This document shows positions 44,834 through 52,407 of a DNA stretch of 64,000 nucleotides, one piece after another. Made by a program: the position numbers and the translations under genes. The notes under the pieces are model-generated. The model was given only the letters and a program-made list of their open reading frames with translations. It ran no database searches and was not told where the DNA came from. The stretch's first letter is position 1, and each line of letters starts with the position of its first letter. This DNA is from Tectiglobus sp965247245 (GTDB taxonomy: Bacteria > Pseudomonadota > Alphaproteobacteria > Rhizobiales > Hyphomicrobiaceae), in NCBI GenBank assembly GCA_965247245.1, contig CBDFGV010000003.1, positions 682,001 to 746,000 on the forward strand, given 5' to 3'.

Positions 44834-45553
44834 ATGAGCAAAAGTTACGGTCAATATTGCCCGCTGGCACTCGCAGCGGAACTGCTTTGCGAGCGCTGGA
44901 CGTTGCTGGTCGTCAGCCGTCTAATCGATGGCTGCGTCCGCTTCAACGAAATCCATCGCGGCGTCCCACGCATTTCAGCAACCCTGCTCAGCAAGCGCCT
45001 GGCTGAGCTTGAACACGCCGGCATTGCTGTACGCAAGCCAGTCGAAAACGGGCGCGGATATGAGTATCACCTGACCGAAGCAGGCAAAGAACTTGAGCCG
45101 ATCGTCATGGATCTCGCAGTCTGGGGACAGAAGTGGTCCAGAGACATGGTGGACGAAGACCTGGACCCGGCATTCCTGGCTTGGAGCATGCACACTCGGC
45201 TCAATACCGATGCGATGCCGAAAGGGCGCACGGTTATCGAGTTCGAGTTTGTCGGCATCGACAAGGGCTTCTCGCGCTTCTGGTTGGTTCACTTGGACGG
45301 TGTTGTCGACATGTGCATGAAACACCCGGGATTTGAAACAGATGTCAAAGTCATGTCGGACATCCGCCGCTTTGTTGAAGCCTGGCGTGGGTTTCGCTGC
45401 CTCAAGACCGAAATTGCCAACGGCAATATCCGACTTGAAGGCACTCAGAAACACAGGCGCGCATTGCCAAAATGGCTTGCGCTAAGCGCGCTCTCGCCGT
45501 TCCCTCGCAGACATCCTGGCGTTGAGGAAGCTCTGTGCCTAGAGCGCGTGTAG
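44834..45553 (+). CDS. HxlR-family transcriptional regulator
   Basis: A 239-residue protein with an N-terminal HxlR winged helix (about 1-100: CPLALAAELLCERWTLLVVSRL, RFNEIHRGVPRISATLLSKRLAELE). The Cys at residue 9 is the redox- or aldehyde-sensing position seen in HypR/HxlR proteins. The C-terminal 130 residues are an extra domain, perhaps SCP2-like ligand-binding. It probably controls the divergent flavoprotein gene, and the Rieske gene downstream may also be under it. Confidence 0.88.
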   Translation: MSKSYGQYCPLALAAELLCERWTLLVVSRLIDGCVRFNEIHRGVPRISATLLSKRLAELEHAGIAVRKPVENGRGYEYHLTEAGKELEPIVMDLAVWGQKWSRDMVDEDLDPAFLAWSMHTRLNTDAMPKGRTVIEFEFVGIDKGFSRFWLVHLDGVVDMCMKHPGFETDVKVMSDIRRFVEAWRGFRCLKTEIANGNIRLEGTQKHRRALPKWLALSALSPFPRRHPGVEEALCLERV

Positions 45554-45761
45554 AGCGCGCGTAAACCGGGGGAGTTGGGCAATCGTTGCGCTATCCTCAT
45601 AACTCTGCAGAGGTCAGCACAACTGGCCTGTAGCCGTAGCTGCTGTCTCACGACGGTGATTGTTTACAAGCAACGCAATAGCATCGTTGCTGATCATCCA
45701 ACCATCCCTCATAATGGAGCAAACAGTTCACCCAAACTGCCGGTACTACGGGAGGAAGAGC

Positions 45762-46853
45762 ATGAACGAACTCAGCCCAATCGCACCCCGCAACGGACAA
45801 CGCATCCCCAACGGCATGCTTCAGGACAACTATCCGCGCAACATGTGGTGGGTCGCGGCATGGCGTGAAGAAGTTACGGAAAAACCCCTGTCACGTTGGC
45901 TGCTTGAAACACCTGTTGTCCTCTACCGACTAGCTGATGGAACGCCCGCTGCACTTTACGACCGATGCCCGCATCGCTGGGCGCCTTTGTCGGAAGGACA
46001 CGTGGAAGGCAACAAGATCGTTTGCCCTTACCATGGCATGGAGTTCGACACGGCTGGTAACTGCACCAAGGCGCCAACCCAGAACATGACGCCTGATACG
46101 GCTCAAATCCCGGCCTATGTGGTTCGTGAAGCCGGTGCCTTTGTCTGGATCTGGATGGGCGATCCCGACGCCATCGATCGCGATCCACCCGATGTTGACT
46201 ATCAGATTGATCCGGGTTGGAGCTTCATTACCGGATACTACGAAGTTGCTGCCAACTGGGTGTTGATCCGCGAGAACGTTCTCGACCTCACCCACATCGC
46301 CTTCCTGCACAAGAACACCTTCAAGCAGGATGATTGGATCAACGCACCAGACACCTACATGGACGGAGAAACAGTGTGCTACGAGCAGGAGTTCGATCTC
46401 GCACCGCTGTCACCACTGTTCTGTGCCGGCATGGGTCTGCCTGAAGACAAACCGATCAAGCGCAAACAGGTGGGCCGTATGCCGACCTTGGCCATTTCCT
46501 TCTCAGACTGGAATGTCCACGATCCTGCCCCTGAGGAAGGACGAAGGTCTGACTTCATCATGCGCGGCTGCCATATTGTGACGCCATCTCGCCGCGGCCA
46601 TACGCACTACTTCTGGGGCGCTTCGTTCGATGTGCCCAACATTCCGGACGATGTCGCGGAGAAAACCAAGAAGAGCGTGGTTGCAGCTTTCGACGAGGAC
46701 AAACACCTGCTCGAAAAAATGCAGGCACAGATCAGCCAGGACCCACGCGGCATGGATTACCTGGAAGTGACGCTTGGCGCCGACGGCGCCGGCATGCGCG
46801 TCCGTCAGATCCTCAACAAGATGCTCAAAGCAGAAGGCCGTTCGTTACAGTAA
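45762..46853 (+). CDS. Rieske non-heme iron oxygenase (vanillate O-demethylase oxygenase-like)
   Basis: A 363-residue oxygenase subunit. The Rieske [2Fe-2S] ligands are C69, H71, C88 and H91 (CPH and CPYH). The mononuclear iron site is NVLDLTHIAFLH with H178 and H183 and the bridging D175. Length and the WWVAAW N-terminus match VanA-type O-demethylases and related monooxygenases. No reductase or ferredoxin gene is adjacent, so electrons must come from a shared partner. The ATG at 45762 follows GGGAGGA. Confidence 0.92.
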   Translation: MNELSPIAPRNGQRIPNGMLQDNYPRNMWWVAAWREEVTEKPLSRWLLETPVVLYRLADGTPAALYDRCPHRWAPLSEGHVEGNKIVCPYHGMEFDTAGNCTKAPTQNMTPDTAQIPAYVVREAGAFVWIWMGDPDAIDRDPPDVDYQIDPGWSFITGYYEVAANWVLIRENVLDLTHIAFLHKNTFKQDDWINAPDTYMDGETVCYEQEFDLAPLSPLFCAGMGLPEDKPIKRKQVGRMPTLAISFSDWNVHDPAPEEGRRSDFIMRGCHIVTPSRRGHTHYFWGASFDVPNIPDDVAEKTKKSVVAAFDEDKHLLEKMQAQISQDPRGMDYLEVTLGADGAGMRVRQILNKMLKAEGRSLQ

Positions 46854-46889
46854 GGACTGCACCTGGAGCATGAACGCTGGACGAATCCT

Positions 46890-46913
46890 GGCTTTGAGTA
46901 ACAGCTCAAAGCC
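46890..46913. terminator. Bidirectional hairpin between Rieske gene and ogt
   Basis: GGCTTTGAG (46890-46898), loop TAACAG, CTCAAAGCC (46905-46913): a perfect 9-bp stem between two convergent stop codons. No T-run follows. Confidence 0.65.
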
Positions 46914-46935
46914 TCAATCCCCGCGGTGCAACTGA

Positions 46936-47409
46936 CTAAAGCAGAAGCGAATAAGCGCCTTCGAACCGCAACAGCTTGACCTTGGTCTCAATGCCACCGG
47001 GGGCCGAGAACCCACCTAGTCCATCCATACCGACCACACGGTGGCATGGAATGATGATCGGTATGGGGTTCGAACCACACGCCTGTCCGACCGGCTGCGG
47101 TGGCACGTACAACTTGTCTGCTATGGCGCCGTAGGTTTTTGTCTCACCGAGCGGAATGGCCTGCATTTCGGCATAGACCTGCTGCTGAAACGGCGTGCCA
47201 TTAGGCGCGAGCGGCAAATCAAAACGGGTCAGCTCGTGATCGAAATAGGCCTGTAATTGACGAACGGCCTCGTCCGCGACCTTAGACGTTTCACCACCGT
47301 CTTCACCGCTCCAAACGAGCTTAATTATAGTTCCGTCCCGCTCGACGACCCCGACATCGCCGAACGGCGAGCGCATCATCCGCGTGCCAGTAGGAGCTTC
47401 CGTCATCAT
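46936..47409 (-). CDS. ogt: Methylated-DNA--[protein]-cysteine S-methyltransferase
   Basis: Removes the alkyl group from O6-alkylguanine by transferring it to its own Cys. The 157-residue protein has the suicide Cys C122 in IIPCHRVVG and the late GGFSAPGGIETKVKLLRFEGA. In the recognition helix the usual RAVG is QPVG (about 105-108), so the Arg finger that flips the base in Ogt/AGT is absent or shifted. The nucleophile is intact, so this is not an alkyltransferase-like protein. It follows the Cys-rich gene after seven bases. Confidence 0.93.
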   Translation of the reverse strand: MMTEAPTGTRMMRSPFGDVGVVERDGTIIKLVWSGEDGGETSKVADEAVRQLQAYFDHELTRFDLPLAPNGTPFQQQVYAEMQAIPLGETKTYGAIADKLYVPPQPVGQACGSNPIPIIIPCHRVVGMDGLGGFSAPGGIETKVKLLRFEGAYSLLL

Positions 47410-47416
47410 TGCACCA

Positions 47417-47752
47417 TCAATTGCAGTACCGGCAGATATCTTCCCAACAGTGCTTCATGCAGCGCGAAAAACCACGTCGGCAGCCGTAACCGTCACAATC
47501 CCATTTCCAATCGACGATGCACCGCCGCCGGCAGTGCTTGCAACCGCGGTAACAGCTGTACTGCGCCCGTTCCAGCAGATCACCCCCGCGATTGAGAAGA
47601 TTTGGAAGATTGGCAAACCCGGCCTTGTTCGCCTTCGCCAGTGTCAAACCAGATGGAAGGCTTTGCGCACCATCCTTGGCAACTGCCGCTGTTCCAGACC
47701 ATCCGACAGCGATGATACATGCCAACGCCAGAGCGATTATCAAACGGGCCAT
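47417..47752 (-). CDS. Small exported Cys-rich protein, coupled to ogt
   Basis: A 111-residue protein with a signal peptide (MARLIIALALACIIAVGWSGTAAVA). The last 47 residues hold ten Cys in a close pattern (C-x3-C-x2-C-x3-C-x7-C-x4-C-x6-C-x3-C-x4-C-x2-C), with many Arg, Lys and Trp. Disulfide-rich or metal-binding; no family recognised. GAGG lies 6 bases before the ATG at 47752, while a second ATG three bases upstream is less well spaced. The stop is only seven bases from the ogt start, implying one transcript. The long upstream frame extension crosses a terminator hairpin and is not real. Confidence 0.7.
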   Translation of the reverse strand: MARLIIALALACIIAVGWSGTAAVAKDGAQSLPSGLTLAKANKAGFANLPNLLNRGGDLLERAQYSCYRGCKHCRRRCIVDWKWDCDGYGCRRGFSRCMKHCWEDICRYCN

Positions 47753-47911
47753 CATCCACCTCAACCAAGCTCCCGGATCCGGATGGTCAATGCGTGAGCG
47801 ATCGGCAAGCCTTGCCCAACGCATCTCACGTCCGTTGTCGCTTGAGACCCTACCGCGCATCCAAATCAGTTTCGAGCCTGACGATGGATCATTCCCCAAA
47901 AGCGATCGCGC

Positions 47912-48050
47912 AAACAAAAAGGGCTGGGTAGCGACCCCCAGCCCTTTCAGTCCCGGTTTCCGGGATTGGATGCCTGCACCCAGGTTGCTCAGACCTGATG
48001 CCCACATCAAATAGCGTGCACCACTTCGAAAGTGGTCACGCAATATACCC
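47912..48050 (-). ncRNA. Candidate structured small RNA ending in an intrinsic terminator
   Basis: Read on the minus strand, the stretch has a hairpin at 48041-48014 (GCGTG...CACGC around CCACTT-TCG-AAGTGG), a smaller CAGGT/ACCTG hairpin, a CCCGG-AAA-CCGGG hairpin, and finally a terminator. The terminator is an 11-bp stem, AAAGGGCTGGG/CCCAGCCCTTT (47918-47928 with 47937-47947), and its last bases run into TTTTTGTTT. No minus-strand gene ends nearby to use this terminator. The 5' end is uncertain. It is not the SRP RNA, since the GGAA loop and A-rich internal loop are missing. A leader/attenuator of the Cys-rich gene is the alternative. Confidence 0.5.
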
Positions 48051-48427
48051 GCCGGTCAGTGACAAAAATCGGCGGCACAAGGTTTCACTGCTTCATTCAA
48101 CGTAGCGGGCCTGAGACATCGTCTCATTGCGAAGGGTGGTGGCGCTATGCCAGTTTTCCACCCGGGAGTTTGCCCTGCGTGTCGCACGAAACACGAACCG
48201 TTATGTTACAACGCTGCGACCCGTGCCATCGAAGTTGCCGATGCACAGGAATCACGCAGTACTCCAACTGCAAAAATATGCTGCATTTTGTTGTTTTGTC
48301 ACGCGATTTAAGATCCTCAGATCACTTGCGACAAGCAACACTGACTTTTATGAGTCACCTGAGGTCAAGATTTCGCAACCGTTACTGTCAGTTGCCTGCT
48401 CAACACAACCACCGGTGAGACAACCGC
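48051..48427. other. Upstream region of aroC
   Basis: No gene is seen. The 3' half is AT-rich and carries the three-way-junction dyad described at 48312-48366. Confidence 0.4.
48312..48366 (+). promoter_or_regulatory. Possible three-way-junction leader upstream of aroC
   Basis: The outer stem pairs 48312-48320 with 48359-48366 (8 bp, one bulged T). It encloses two hairpins: TTGC/GCAA (48326-48329 with 48335-48338) and TGACT/AGTCA (48342-48346 with 48353-48357). It ends 61 bases before the aroC ATG. A coincidental DNA dyad is not excluded. Confidence 0.35.
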
Positions 48428-49516
48428 ATGTCACATAACTCTTTTGGCCATATGTTCCGGATGACAACCTGGGGCGAAAGTCATGGCCCGGCCATTGGTT
48501 GCACGGTGGATGGTTGCCCACCTGGCATTCCTCTCACAGCCGAGTTCATCCAGACCTTCCTCGACAAGCGCCGCCCCGGCCAGTCCCGCCATACGACTCA
48601 ACGGCGCGAGCCGGACCAGGCAAAAATCCTCTCAGGCGTGTTCGAGAACGAGGACGGTGACCAGATCACAACCGGCACAACCATCTCCATCGTCATCGAG
48701 AATGTCGATCAGCGTTCGAAGGACTACGGGGATATTAAGGACAAGTTCCGCCCCGGACACGCTGACTATACCTACATCGCCAAGTACGGCGTTCGCGATT
48801 ACCGCGGCGGCGGGCGATCTTCAGCCCGGGAGACTGCCATGCGCGTCGCAGCCGGGGCCGTCGCGCGCAAGGTCATGCCCCAGGTCACTGTCCGCGGCGC
48901 CCTCGTCCAGCTCGGACCACATAAGATCGACCGCGACCGCTGGGATTGGAACGAAATCGACAACAACCCGTTCTTTTGTCCTGATCCCGTCGCAGCCAAA
49001 GAATGGGAGACTTATCTCGATGGCGTCAGAAAGTCCGGCTCGTCAGCAGGAGCCGTGATCGAAATCGTTGCCGAAGGCGCACCCGCCGGCTGGGGCGCAC
49101 CGATTTACGGTAAACTTGACCAGGACATCGCCTCCGCACTGATGAGCATTAACGCCGTGAAAGGCGTCGAAATTGGCGATGGCTTCGAAGCAGCTAGCCT
49201 GTCCGGCGAGGACAATGCTGATGAACTCAGAATCGGCAATGACGGCCAACCACGGTTCCTTAGTAATCATGCTGGCGGAATTTTGGGTGGGATTTCGACC
49301 GGGCAGCCTATTGTGGCCAGGTTCGCTGTAAAGCCGACTTCGTCGATTCTCACTCCTCGCCAAACCATCGACCGTTTTGGCAGCGAAACTGAGATCCTGA
49401 CGAAAGGCCGTCACGACCCGTGTGTCGGGATTCGTGCCGTACCGGTCGGCGAAGCGATGGTGGCGCTGGTCTTAGCTGACCATTACCTGCGCCACCGGGC
49501 ACAAGTGGGAGACTGA
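48428..49516 (+). CDS. aroC: Chorismate synthase
   Basis: Makes chorismate from 5-enolpyruvylshikimate 3-phosphate with reduced FMN, the last step of the shikimate pathway. The 362-residue protein has the signatures GESHGPAIGCTVDGCPPG near the start, FRPGHADYTYIAKYGVRDYRGGGRSSARETA, and the late GGILGGISTGQPI and RHDPCVGIRAVPV. All active-site His and Arg segments are intact. Confidence 0.98.
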   Translation: MSHNSFGHMFRMTTWGESHGPAIGCTVDGCPPGIPLTAEFIQTFLDKRRPGQSRHTTQRREPDQAKILSGVFENEDGDQITTGTTISIVIENVDQRSKDYGDIKDKFRPGHADYTYIAKYGVRDYRGGGRSSARETAMRVAAGAVARKVMPQVTVRGALVQLGPHKIDRDRWDWNEIDNNPFFCPDPVAAKEWETYLDGVRKSGSSAGAVIEIVAEGAPAGWGAPIYGKLDQDIASALMSINAVKGVEIGDGFEAASLSGEDNADELRIGNDGQPRFLSNHAGGILGGISTGQPIVARFAVKPTSSILTPRQTIDRFGSETEILTKGRHDPCVGIRAVPVGEAMVALVLADHYLRHRAQVGD

Positions 49517-49526
49517 GGAGTAGATC

Positions 49527-50255
49527 GTGGCAGGACGTGACGACGTCAAAGCGTTGGTATTCGATGTATTCGGCACTGTCGTTGACTGGCGCTCAAGTTG
49601 TATCCGCGAGTTAACATCATTTGGCAACGCCCGCGGCATTCCCAACATCAATTGGGAACAGTTAGCAGATGAATGGCGCGGACTCTATCAGCCATCGATG
49701 GAAGAAGTCCGCACCAAGCGCCGCGACTTCACCATCCTGGATACACTCCACCGCGAAAGCCTGCTCACTCTGCTACGCCGTTATGACATCACGATGCTCG
49801 CCGAACATGAGATCGAGCATCTGGTCACGATTTGGCACCGCCTGACGCCATGGCCCGACAGCGTCGAAGGCCTCTACCGCCTCAAGCGCAATTACATCAT
49901 CGGCCCTCTATCGAACGGCAACATCGGTTTGTTGACACGCATGGCCAAACATTCCGGCCTACCTTGGGATGTCATCCTGGGTGCGGAAGTCTCTCAGCAC
50001 TACAAGCCGCAGCCTGAGGCCTATCGCCGAACAGCCGAAGCGCTCAATCTTGAACCGCACGAGTGCATGTTGGTTGCCGCTCACAATGACGACTTGCAGG
50101 CCGCAGCCAATGTTGGTCTCCGCACCGCCTTCGTCGTGCGCCCAACCGAGCATGGTCCAAATTCTACAAAGGATCAAAGCGCGACGCGGGCCTGGGACAT
50201 TGTCACAGACAGTTTCAATGGCGTGGCTGATGCAATGGGCTGTGCGCGGTACTAG
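49527..50255 (+). CDS. Type II haloacid dehalogenase-like hydrolase (HAD)
   Basis: A 242-residue HAD protein of the L-2-haloacid dehalogenase type. Nucleophile D13 lies in FDVFGTVVDW, motif II is PLSNGN, motif III the Lys in HYKPQPEAY, motif IV AAHNDDLQAA. Real dehalogenases keep FDAYGT with Asp, Thr, Arg, Ser, Lys, Asn and Asp residues; most are here, but activity on haloacids is inferred. It starts with GTG behind GAGGAG, 10 bases after aroC. Its TAG stop overlaps the stop of the convergent cytochrome gene in a shared CTAG. Confidence 0.88.
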   Translation: MAGRDDVKALVFDVFGTVVDWRSSCIRELTSFGNARGIPNINWEQLADEWRGLYQPSMEEVRTKRRDFTILDTLHRESLLTLLRRYDITMLAEHEIEHLVTIWHRLTPWPDSVEGLYRLKRNYIIGPLSNGNIGLLTRMAKHSGLPWDVILGAEVSQHYKPQPEAYRRTAEALNLEPHECMLVAAHNDDLQAAANVGLRTAFVVRPTEHGPNSTKDQSATRAWDIVTDSFNGVADAMGCARY

Positions 50256-50887
50256 CTTTCTTCCCGCTCACCATCATCGAGTTTGACCCACTTTTTGCCG
50301 GTGATCATCGCGCCGATCAGGTTCTCGCGCTTCCAGATCAGATAGAAAAGTCCCGCGAAAACATGCAGGCCGACGAGCGCAAACAGGATGCGCGAGTTGT
50401 AATAGTGGATCTCATTCATCTGCAGGATCGTGTTGGCACTGACGTAAACTGCCAACGGTCCACTGGCGAAAAGTCCGTCATCCTCCGCAAAAAGTCCGGT
50501 TGTGACCTGCACGGCGAGTGACAGCAGCATGGCCAGCACTGACAGGCTCCCGATCGGGTTGTGCCCCCGCGTCCCACTGGGTTCACGCCGGAAGACCTTA
50601 CTCAGGTAGCGAAAAACACTGGCTGGGCCATGGAACAAACTCGCCAACCTGATGGGTTGAGGACCGACCAGCCCCCATAGCAATCGGAACACCACAAGGC
50701 CTCCGATCGCATAGCCGAGATAGAAGTGATAATCGATATTCGAGAAGTCACGATAATAGCCAATGTACCAAGCAGCACACACGCAAATAACCAACGCCCA
50801 ATGAAACAGGCGCGTCGGCACGTCCCACACGGGAACCCACGCAAAACGCTGCCGTTCTTGCGTGGGTGTCTTCTGCTCAGAATTCAT
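50252..50887 (-). CDS. Cytochrome b561-type membrane protein
   Basis: A 211-residue protein with about four membrane helices and the heme-b His positions of the cytochrome b561/Ni-Fe-hydrogenase b family (TRLFHWALV in helix 1, HVFAGLFYLIWKR in helix 4). The N-terminus has the usual VWDVPTRLFHW. It probably passes electrons between the quinone pool and the soluble c-type cytochrome encoded 24 bases upstream in the same direction. The start is ATG 50887; a TTG nine bases upstream is open. Confidence 0.9.
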   Translation of the reverse strand: MNSEQKTPTQERQRFAWVPVWDVPTRLFHWALVICVCAAWYIGYYRDFSNIDYHFYLGYAIGGLVVFRLLWGLVGPQPIRLASLFHGPASVFRYLSKVFRREPSGTRGHNPIGSLSVLAMLLSLAVQVTTGLFAEDDGLFASGPLAVYVSANTILQMNEIHYYNSRILFALVGLHVFAGLFYLIWKRENLIGAMITGKKWVKLDDGEREES

Positions 50888-50911
50888 CGGCGTCAAAAAC
50901 CGTAAGCGATT

Positions 50912-51400
50912 TTAGAAAGAGCTCGCACGGTAAGGCTTATGACATCCACCGCAAGACTTACCGAGTGCACCTACTGCTGGCTTCAGGGCATCAACGCCGT
51001 TGCCTGCCGCGCTTGCAAGTGAAGTCACCGCATCTTTGAACGCCTTTGAGGCTTCAGTGATCTTTGGATACGTCTCCCAGATCGCTGGCAACGCGCGGGT
51101 CTTGCCCTTCTTGGCAACGTTGTCAGATCCCTTAGGCCACATCGCGCCATTCTTCATCGAAGTCAGTGCAAGGAGGTTATTGGCCAGTTCCTGGGCTTTC
51201 TTCGCGTCGTAAGGGACAGCTCCCTTCGCCATGCCAAACAGCGGACCGGCATTGAAGCTAACGACCTGATAGTACGACTGGCGCGCCTTAATCGCTTTCT
51301 CGACTGGATCCTTGGTATTCAATGGCTCGCGCGCATTGACCGGTGCAAAAGCCATAAGCAGAGCCGTTATGGCGGCAGACAAGATCAAAGTGAACTTCAT
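50912..51400 (-). CDS. Class II cytochrome c (cytochrome c'-like), periplasmic
   Basis: A 162-residue protein with a signal peptide (MKFTLILSAAITALLMAFAPVNA). It forms a four-helix bundle whose C-terminal heme motif CGGCHKPYRASSF (CxxCH) is the hallmark of class II cytochromes c. Other features are PALWETYP-like spacing (here PAIWETYP) and an early KAIKARQSYYQVV. An AAAGGAG site 9 bases upstream fits the ATG at 51400. It is paired with the b561 gene downstream; such pairs shuttle electrons or bind NO/CO. Confidence 0.92.
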   Translation of the reverse strand: MKFTLILSAAITALLMAFAPVNAREPLNTKDPVEKAIKARQSYYQVVSFNAGPLFGMAKGAVPYDAKKAQELANNLLALTSMKNGAMWPKGSDNVAKKGKTRALPAIWETYPKITEASKAFKDAVTSLASAAGNGVDALKPAVGALGKSCGGCHKPYRASSF

Positions 51401-51500
51401 TGCAAACATCTCCTTTGTCGGCGCATGAAAGAAGCCTCTCAACCGTACACAGCAGTTTTACCAAGCTAAACTGACAATTTTGCGATATCGTTGTGCGATA

Positions 51501-52397
51501 ATGCACAAACTGAACTGGAACGACATCCAAATTATTCAGGCTGTTGCTGAAAATGGATCTGCAACGGCTGCGGCGGCAGAACTTGGCGTTAATCATGCCA
51601 CTATTCTACGGCGCATCAACGCATTTGAAGAGAGCCAGGGTGTAAAGTTATTCGAGCGTCACCGTACGGGTTACCGGCCGACGTCCGCTGGCGAGGCTAT
51701 TCTGGCAGCAGCCAAAGGGATCTCGTCATCAGTCTCCAGCATTCAACGCGAGATATTAGGACAAGACTCTCGCTTGCAGGGAACCATTCGGCTCACCACG
51801 ACGGACTCGATTGCGCTGTCCTGCCTTCCCCGGCATCTACACGCCTTCAGGGAAACTTATCCCGATATCGAAGTCGAACTCGTGATGACCAACCTACGCC
51901 TCGATCTTGGCAGGCTTGATGCCGATGTGAGCCTTCGTCCGTCGCGCAACCCACCGGAACAGCTGATCGGCCGCAAAGCATGCGGCCTCGCATTTGCAGC
52001 CTATCGAGCAGAAGTCAGCAAAACTCATAAAGCATCGGTGAAACTGGAAGATGTTGATGCCTGGCTTGACGTCAGTCAGGCCTTGATGAACTCGCCAGTC
52101 GGCACTTGGCTGCGTGCAACCTTGCCCAACGGAAACTTTGTAGCCAAAGCCGACTCGTTCACAGCGCTGCGCGAGCTCGCAGCCAGCGGTCTCGGAGCAG
52201 CCATCCTGCCTTGTTGCCTCGGCGACCCAGATCCGCGATTGCACAGGATCACCTCACCGATCAAGGAGCTTGAAACATCGATGTGGGTGCTAACCCATCC
52301 GCAGCTGAAATCCTCAGCCCGTGTCTCAGCCCTGTCGACATTTTTGACAAAGGCGCTCCGCCGCGATCGTGCCTTACTCGAAGGCACCAAGGCGTAA
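51501..52397 (+). CDS. LysR-family transcriptional regulator
   Basis: A 298-residue regulator with an N-terminal LysR winged HTH (LNWNDIQIIQAVAENGSATAAAAELGVNHATILRRINAFEESQGVKLFER) and a C-terminal co-inducer domain (about 90-290). It is divergent from the cytochrome c' gene with 100 bases between, so the cytochrome pair is a likely target. The effector is unknown. Confidence 0.92.
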   Translation: MHKLNWNDIQIIQAVAENGSATAAAAELGVNHATILRRINAFEESQGVKLFERHRTGYRPTSAGEAILAAAKGISSSVSSIQREILGQDSRLQGTIRLTTTDSIALSCLPRHLHAFRETYPDIEVELVMTNLRLDLGRLDADVSLRPSRNPPEQLIGRKACGLAFAAYRAEVSKTHKASVKLEDVDAWLDVSQALMNSPVGTWLRATLPNGNFVAKADSFTALRELAASGLGAAILPCCLGDPDPRLHRITSPIKELETSMWVLTHPQLKSSARVSALSTFLTKALRRDRALLEGTKA

Positions 52398-52407
52398 ACA
52401 ATTGAGA

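Noticed and set aside
43286..46853. Natural-product gene cluster around the BBE oxidase
   Set aside because: No PKS, NRPS, terpene or RiPP core enzymes are near; only three unlinked-type enzymes and a regulator.
47756..48043. N-terminal extension of the Cys-rich protein to 48043
   Set aside because: It would translate through a strong terminator hairpin and skip a good ribosome-binding site and signal-peptide start.
47912..48050. SRP 4.5S RNA or 6S RNA
   Set aside because: The SRP GGAA loop with its A-rich internal loop is absent. A long 6S-type closing helix with a central bubble is not evident.
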